This document shows, piece after piece, positions 58,179 through 64,000 of a stretch of 64,000 bases of DNA. The DNA comes from Ulota crispa (Eukaryota > Streptophyta > Bryopsida > Orthotrichales > Orthotrichaceae): contig OY987243.1 in the NCBI GenBank assembly GCA_963920765.1, forward strand, positions 23,989,419 to 24,053,418, in the 5' to 3' direction. Numbering within the stretch: the first letter of the stretch is position 1; every line of letters starts with the position of its first letter. The notes under the pieces were generated by a model. The model did not search any database. It was not told the origin of the DNA and saw only the letters and a list, made by a program, of their open reading frames with translations. The translations under genes and the position numbers were made by a program.

Positions 58179-60253
58179 GAGCTATCGTCACCATGGTTGT
58201 CACATTGGATTGCTCATTTGTACACTTGTCAGTATGCCCAAAGTGTCCAATTGAGCTCATGGTTAGTTTGATATAGTCAACTCATAATTGATTTCAAAAA
58301 ATGATAAAAAATGACATTGTTTTTTTTACTTGAATGTTGGGGATATTCAATGTTGCCAACATGAAGTCAAAACATGAATTTAAAGCCATATCGAGTACTG
58401 AAATTAAAAAATAATAATATTGATTTCTCCTATTTTAGGTCAAAAATCCTCAAACTACCCTAAAGGCTGTCACATCCGACAGTGTTGTGTGTTTTGTGAC
58501 AACCAAATCTTGTCCGAAGTAACAACCATTGTTGTCACATCTCCTCCAAATGAGGAGAAACTGCAGCACGTTCCGCATGATCCCGTTCCTACTTTCAAAA
58601 TGCGGGTTGCAAATCATAAACTTGCGCAGATTTCTCAGTTCTAACAATGTCAAGAGCGAAATCTACTTCCAGTCTGAGCGGAAAAGCGGGTACCGAGATA
58701 GACTCCTAAAAAGTTAGTTCTGAAGAGGGAATTTTATCTTAGCACCGAGTCTGGCTATCCCTGCTTCGTTACTGCAATCGGATTTGCGGAGATATGATTA
58801 CGCGTACAAGGCGATCTGCCGCGATCAGGCTACGTGAACTTTGAAAAGCAAATGGATTTCATTGTCGAAACTGGGAAGCATCAATGTTCGACCTCGTTGA
58901 CAACCAGACCGAAACATGTATTCAACAGTAAGCAAACGCCTCGACTCAAAAAGCTGCACCAATGAATCATTTTTTGCAAAGCAATTCGCTTCCACCTCAA
59001 ATGGTCAAAACCAGCAATAAGTTTGAGCAACTGTGGAAACAACGACCTGATCACTTTCTTGAACTGAGGTCAAACTACATCCACTTTACTAATCAATTCG
59101 TCGGACCTCGAAGCATCATTCTAGACTATTATGCTTGCTAGGCTGCTTCGTTCCTCTACACCTCAGCAATTTGGTTTCATCGACAGGCCTTATGTCATGA
59201 TGACCTACAAACTAACCCAGAGCAATGCTCATACGGTCTACATAGCAAACCGCATTGACCGCAGTTGTTTCGGTCATTGGAAACATAGACGCACTGTCCA
59301 TTGCAGGTATTCATATTCATACTAGCACAATCCGGCACACAACTACCATTGTCGCACTTGAAAGGGATGCTCGCTGAAGTGTTACAAGCAGTCCCAATGT
59401 CACCGCAGTTCAAGTTATCGTTCGAAAAATCGTAGCAATTGCCATCAGCTGCTGCAGTGAACCCGATGTCGCATTCCGGCACGCACACACCAGCAACACA
59501 AGATGAACTCAAGCTATACGCCGGAGCTGGGCACCCGTAATCGCAGCTCCCGCAGTTGTTCACGTCGATCTTCAAATCGTAGCAGATGCCATCGCTGAAG
59601 CAATCCTCAAACCCAACATAGCATGTCGATGTGCAAACCCCAGCAACACACGAAGCCGTGCCGTTCGCCGGCGCGGAGCACCCGTTGTTGCAGCTCCCAC
59701 AATTCTCCACGTTGGTCTTCAAATCGTAGCATTTGCCATTGCAATCCTCGAATCCGACGTGGCATGTCGGTTTGCAAACCCCACCGACACATGAAGCCGT
59801 GCCGTTCGCCGGCGCGGAGCACGCGTTTCCGCACAGACCGCAGTTCTTGACGTCCTACATGAAGTCGGAGCACTGGCCCTTGCATTTGCTGAACCCGTAT
59901 TTGCATTGCACGGAGCACGAGCCACCGACGCACCAGGGCCTGGCGTGTGACGCCGAGGGGCAACATTTCCCGCACCGTCCGCAGTTTTCCGCATCGGTTG
60001 CCACATTCACGCACGATTCGCCGCATGTACCCGTATTTGCAAGCGTCGGTGCATGTGCCGTCCTTGCATTTGCCTACGGCGTGAGGTCCGCCCTCCCATT
60101 TCGTCCCGCACTTGCCGCAGTGGTTCACGTTGCTCCTGAGGTTCGTCTCGCACAAGCGCCCGCTGCTGCTGCAAGTTGCCCATCCCGCCGGACACTTGTG
60201 TGCATCTGCCGTCAACCGTTGCCACATCTAGTCAGCCCATATCAGTGAAACCA

Positions 60254-60393
60254 TAAGGTAAGAGGCTCATAAACCGTCCATCTAAGCCTACCTAACTCAT
60301 CAACCATAGTATTAGATATTTCACCTCAAATGTCAATAATTCTTATAGTCGAATGGAACTAGAGCCTAAATGGAATTTGAGCCTCCTACCTTA
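60254..60393. mobile_element. TAAGGTA-ended MITE in the cysteine-rich gene intron
   Basis: The ends TAAGGTAAGAGGCTCATAAA and TTTGAGCCTCCTACCTTA are inverted. At 140 bp it lies within the intron, about 30 bp upstream of the exon 2 acceptor on the minus strand. Confidence 0.65.
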
Positions 60394-60436
60394 CACACAT
60401 GCCGGCTTGGTGCTCATCAAATGCGCTAGAAACACT

Positions 60437-60835
60437 AAATTAGGGTTTTTTTTGGGCAATTAAATGCCCAACTGCCTCAAAACAAAAAAGTGAGCTTCAA
60501 GTCTATAGAAAAAAAAAAGGGGAAAAAAATTCTACAACTGCCCAATTGCAATAATGAAAGTTACATTGTAGCCTAGGCTTTCATAAAATTCTTATCAAAT
60601 TGAGAATTGATGTCTTCATTTTATGGTTAGACATATTCAAAAGCACTATCGAAAAAGTGGATTGTACCAGTTTCTCCTAAATTTCATTGTTAATAACCAT
60701 GATGTTGCAAAAATCCAAGCATAGGGGTCACCTTCAACTCTAACCAAAAATAGGGATGGAGCCAACAAACTATAAACCATTTTCAAAGAATGCCACATAG
60801 CCATAGGTCAGAAAACCAAAAATAAACCTACGCTG
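60437..60835 (-). repeat. Dispersed repeat shared with 10385-10850
   Basis: Reverse copy of 10385-10850, with common blocks including AGCCTAGGCTTTCATAAAAT, CTTATCAAATTGAGAATTGA and CAAGCATAGG. It lies in the intron of the cysteine-rich gene. Confidence 0.65.
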
Positions 60836-61059
60836 GAATGTTGGCGCTTGGATGCGTTTCGTCTGGGGAGTTGCAGCATCCATGTGCAGTGGACAAATGC
60901 ACGTGAGTGCCGATCTAGCTTGCTCTCCCACTTCCGCAGTCGGTACTTTGCATGATCACCTGGTATTTAAACGTAAGATCGATTGAGACTAGCGCATTCT
61001 AGCTGCGCGGACTCTCACTATGCTAATACGAAGTTGACAATACTACAACATAATGCAAC

Positions 61060-61440
61060 ATTTGCAATAGTTTTTGCAATAGTTTTGCAATATTCACAAA
61101 ATATGTTTCAACGGTTTTGCAATGGTTTGGATACACTTTTGCACTATGATTGAATTGGTACTACAATTATAAAGCTAAATTAGCATTTGCAATAGTTTTG
61201 TTACAATATTGCATTGTATTTGCACTAAAACAATAATGATTTTGAAATTACTTTGCAGTTGTAAATCAACAGATTTGCAACAATTTTGAAACACAATAAC
61301 ATGGATTCAGTAGTCAACACTTTTGCATTTGATTAACAACACTTTTGCAATGTATTAGTAATATAGTGAGATTGAAACCAAGTTCTGTTCCACATCAATG
61401 CATTGCAAAACCATTGCAAAAGTGTACCTCTTCTCTTGCA
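61060..61440. repeat. Degenerate array of TTTTGCAAT words
   Basis: TTTGCAATAG, TTTTGCAATG, TTTTGCAAC or the complement ATTGCAAAA recurs about fifteen times at irregular 15-40 bp spacing. It is within the intron of the cysteine-rich gene; single words recur near 62380. Confidence 0.6.
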
Positions 61441-61734
61441 ATGGATGAATTTTGTAGTAGTACACGCAACTGATAGTACATCCAGGAATTAATAGGAACA
61501 GGTTGCGAGACATCAGGTTGGGATCGACGAGCGTGGGCAGAGAAGCTTACCAACTCGGCTGCAGCTGTGCAGATCACGAACACAACGAAGAGCAGGATGG
61601 GACGAGATGCCATGGCCACGGACGCTGGTAGAACGCAGTGATGTGAGTGTGTGATCTTCAAAGCTCAATCTCAGCAACAACGGCCCGTGTATTCGTGGTG
61701 TGAGGGTGAGGCATTGGTGTTGCAACGCAGTGCA

Positions 61735-61741
61735 TTTTATA
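61735..61741 (-). promoter_or_regulatory. TATA box of the cysteine-rich gene
   Basis: The minus strand reads GGTATAAAATGC, a strong TATA box 122 bp upstream of the signal-peptide ATG (61613), suitable for a short leader. Confidence 0.55.
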
Positions 61742-61960
61742 CCAAGGCCGGTCCGTGGTGCATGCAGCCAGCATTCGAATTTGGGGAGGCCTGGTTCGTT
61801 TGGCTTTGGCGCTCACCACAAGTTGCAACGCTGGAAATGAATTGTTAAAATAAATATTCGATCTGGCCACGTTTCACTGTTTGTCATGTGGGGCGCCAAT
61901 TCTCGTCGCCGAGCTGGCCAGCTGGTTTGAACACGTGAGGAATAGCAGATCTGAGTATTC

Positions 61961-62242
61961 CAATGAACACCATATTCGTTAATTTGGGAAGAACGATACA
62001 TTTTGGGATTTTCAGGAAGTTTGAGGTGATCATCTCAAACCAAGCTCAACTTTTCTTTTTTTTGTACACACGCCCTCACCTGAGAGGAGGGATTTCCAAG
62101 GGAAAAAATCTTAGTGGCTCAATTTGAATCTAAAACCTTCGAATCTCATTTCAAATCTAATTTAAGATATTTTTTTGGGTTTGAGGTGGAGTACAAAATG
62201 GTACCTCCATTTTTCCCAAATTAACGAATATGGTGTTAATGG
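61961..62242. mobile_element. ATTTGGGAAAA-ended MITE
   Basis: The ends AACACCATATTCGTTAATTT and AAATTAACGAATATGGTGTT are perfect complements. The interior GTACAAAATGGTACC matches 40059-40419, and the flanks CAATG and TAATGG are similar in both copies. Confidence 0.75.
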
Positions 62243-62604
62243 TAGACTTTGTCATTGCTGTGTAATGCACTAGTGCACTACCAATAGTCGAGTAGTGCAA
62301 TTTTGGTGCAGGTATTTTGCAAAGCTCTAACTTGCTTTCCATGCACTTGCTAGTATGGTCTTAGAATAGTTTCGGTTGTTTTGCAATGCGTGTACAGTAA
62401 TTCTGTGATGATGAATTTGCAGGAGCATTGCTTTTTATCTGAGTTTTTTGCAAATTGGATTACAAAAGGTTTTGTTAAGTGCTGGAGTAAGTTTCTTTGA
62501 ACAAATTTGCATCGTCTTTTCGAGCTCCTAGTAACTTGCAACTGCGGTACTAAATGTAGAGCGCTCCTTTGTTGAGTACTATTCTTGCGCCCCCTTATTG
62601 AGTA

Positions 62605-64000
62605 CTCCCTCTGTCCCTCTAAAAAGCTCCAAATCAGACACTTTTCTTGTACCACTAAAAAGTCCCTTTTGCTGATTTCTGCTGATTTCGAATGCTGAGA
62701 AAGCATTTGCCCATGTTCAATGATCTCATGGGGGCAAGTTGAGCAATTAGAGAGCATTCCTCTCCTAGCAAGCTTGGCCTTGCCTATATACCCATATAAG
62801 GTATCATTGTTGCTACTAATTTTTAAATGAGTTGGCAACATGCACAAATATGGTATTTTTTGCATGGAAGTTGGGTGCCCAAACAACAACATTAAAACTG
62901 AAGATTTTGCAAACAATTGATAGATTATGTATTGATTCTAGATTGTATGTGTCACTAACACAAAGACTAAAACACTAAGAAGCTAGTAGCATTCACAAAC
63001 TATGCACAAATATGGTACTTTTTGCATGGAATTTGGGTGCCTAAATGGCGACATCAAAACTCAAGATTTTGCATACATTAGGTAGATGTATTAGGGTGAT
63101 GGCACAATCAAGGTACCCCTGAAAGGGCTTGCCAGACCTCCGGAAAGGACTCTTTCTTGAGGAGTCCAGATTATTTTTGTTTAGGTAAAAGTTTGAACTT
63201 GCAAGTGATGAAACATTTTTCTTAAGCTTTCCTTACGTTAAGACGTTCATTTAGAAAGTGTTCCTTCCATCAAAAGGAATTTTTGGATTTTTTTTCTCAC
63301 CATAAAAGTGATTAGAACCCAAATGTCTTGATTCAGACTTTTTTTGACTTGTAATTTGTAAAGGCTCTCTAAAATGAATTATTAACATTTTAATAATTTT
63401 GACCTTATGTGCACCTAGAAACAAGTATATGTGCATGCTTTTGCTACTTTAAAAAAAATTACAAATTTTTAATGTTCTTTATTGGACAAGGAAAAACTTG
63501 CATGAAAGTATCCCTAAAAGAATTCATAACTACTAATTTTAATAATGTATGGACTAGTACACTTTAAATTCATGTACCATAGAAGCTTGCACAACTATAA
63601 ATGCATTAACTTAATTCCTACTAACCAAATTTGTAGTCTGAATGAGTCCTTTACTTCATTTTTATGAAATGAGACAGTTCCGGAACTTCTCACATAATCG
63701 CTCATTTAGACATGATAACATTCATCATTTGAAAAAATGTATTTTTTTTCTACTAATTTACAAGTATAAGCAACTTCTTGCCAAAAAATAAATAGCAAAG
63801 CACTATCTAGTAAGACGTAATAAATAGCAAAAGTATCATGGGTATGACCAAATCAAAGTTAAGCAGTCCTTTTTGGGTCCCCTAATCGTGCCATTGCCCA
63901 TTATTGATTCTAGAATACATGTGTCACTAACACAAAGACTAAAAGCATAGTTAATCCTTTGCAAGGAAGTTTTTTGGACGTTTTTAGAGGGACCGAGGGA
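62605..64000. mobile_element. Stowaway/Tc1-mariner-like element reaching the window edge
   Basis: It starts CTCCCTCTGTCCCTCTAAAA directly after TA (62603-62604). The last bases of the window read TTTTAGAGGGACCGAGGGA, the complementary terminus, so the right end lies within a few bases of 64000. CTCCCTCYGTCCC is the classic plant Stowaway/mariner terminus. Internal direct repeats (TTTTTGCATGGAA, TGTGTCACTAACACAAAGAC) and a nested insertion at 63094-63899 explain the 1.4-kb length. No transposase was seen. Confidence 0.7.
63094..63899. mobile_element. GGGTGATGGCACAA element nested in the mariner-like element
   Basis: It starts GGGTGATGGCACAATCAAGG after ATTA (63090-63093) and ends CTAATCGTGCCATTGCCC before ATTA (63900-63903). 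Sequence on both sides resumes the host's GATTCTAGA...TGTGTCACTAACAC block. Termini resemble the GGGTGATTGCAAGAA family at 53625-56178. Confidence 0.72.

Larger units (their letters stand above)
59195..61613 (-). pseudogene. Secreted cysteine-rich repeat protein (Stig1-like NCGxCG repeats), disrupted
   Basis: Exon 1 (61613-61551) encodes a signal peptide, MASRPILLFVVFVICTAAAE, and ends at donor TTG|GTAAGC. Exon 2 begins at 60227 after CTAG (start MWQRLTADAHKCPAGWATC) and runs to the stop at 59195-59197. It carries seven repeats of about 40-48 residues marked by NHCGKCG, NCGRCG, NCGLCG, NCGSCN, NCGSCD, NCGDIG and NCGQCG. Linkers such as APANGTASCVAGVC and CYVGFEDC fall between. The last repeat (DRNNCGQCGLLCRPYEHC) is like Stig1-type proteins; similar repeats occur in fungal and bacterial secreted proteins. 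Two lesions: a one-base frameshift near 60025, after ACKYGY, and TAG at 59855-59857 before DVKNCG. The rest is well conserved, so the damage is recent or a sequencing artefact. No function is assigned beyond probable secretion. Confidence 0.68.

Noticed and set aside
59733-60248. 171-codon plus-strand frame opposite the cysteine-rich gene
   Set aside because: It is the antisense shadow of the GC-rich cysteine repeats, which explain the conserved pattern on the minus strand.
62350-62916. 188-codon open frame on the minus strand
   Set aside because: It crosses the Stowaway-type terminus at 62605 and unrelated repeat sequence, has no recognisable domain, and its composition looks like chance translation.
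1-64000. tRNA or rRNA genes
   Set aside because: No box A/B-type tRNA cloverleaf or rRNA-like stretch was noticed; a covariance-model scan would be needed to be certain.

Overview
The window reads as nuclear DNA of a land plant or close streptophyte relative. It has intron-rich genes with GT-AG splicing, a nuclear-encoded chloroplast NDH subunit (NdhS), a plant-type SMP-C2 tethering protein (NTMC2T6-like), a TLC-domain membrane protein and a relic of a Ty1/copia retrotransposon. The abundance of small inverted-repeat transposons, a pogo-like helix-turn-helix fragment and a Stig1-like cysteine-rich repeat protein fit a non-seed plant, but the species cannot be fixed from the sequence. A run of 200 N at 8155-8354 shows that this is a draft assembly.

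Layout. 1-3.9 kb: 3' part of an SMP-C2 (NTMC2T6-like) gene, + strand. 4-21 kb: gene-poor and transposon-rich, with a degenerate copia element, many MITEs, long hairpins and a pogo-like fragment. 21-27.5 kb: a PIF/Harbinger (HARBI1-like) transposase gene broken by one stop codon, followed by an unprocessed SCYL1-like (HEAT-repeat) pseudogene whose last three long introns each carry one MITE. 27.5-33.4 kb: nested non-autonomous transposons. 33.5-42.5 kb: a gene island with higher GC. It holds a two-exon 55-residue gene, a decayed minus-strand gene relic, a short coiled-coil gene divergent from ndhS, and a five-exon TLC-domain gene whose introns carry a satellite-like array and a MITE. 42.5-58.6 kb: repeats again, including three different TTAA-flanked elements placed end to end and elements of one family inserted into each other. 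59.2-61.6 kb: a secreted cysteine-rich repeat gene with a signal-peptide exon, apparently broken. 62-64 kb: MITEs and a Stowaway/mariner-like element running to the window edge.

The intact genes have no evident common pathway: lipid transfer at membrane contacts, chloroplast cyclic electron flow, and TLC membrane-lipid function. The most unusual content is the transposon community. At least five sequence families (about 226, 358, 646, 753 and 915 bp) share a terminus close to TTAA-CCCCTAAA and sit at TTAA sites. That is a piggyBac-like signature, and no transposase for it is visible here.

All coordinates and splice sites were read by eye. Family assignments come from remembered motifs and were not searched against a database.
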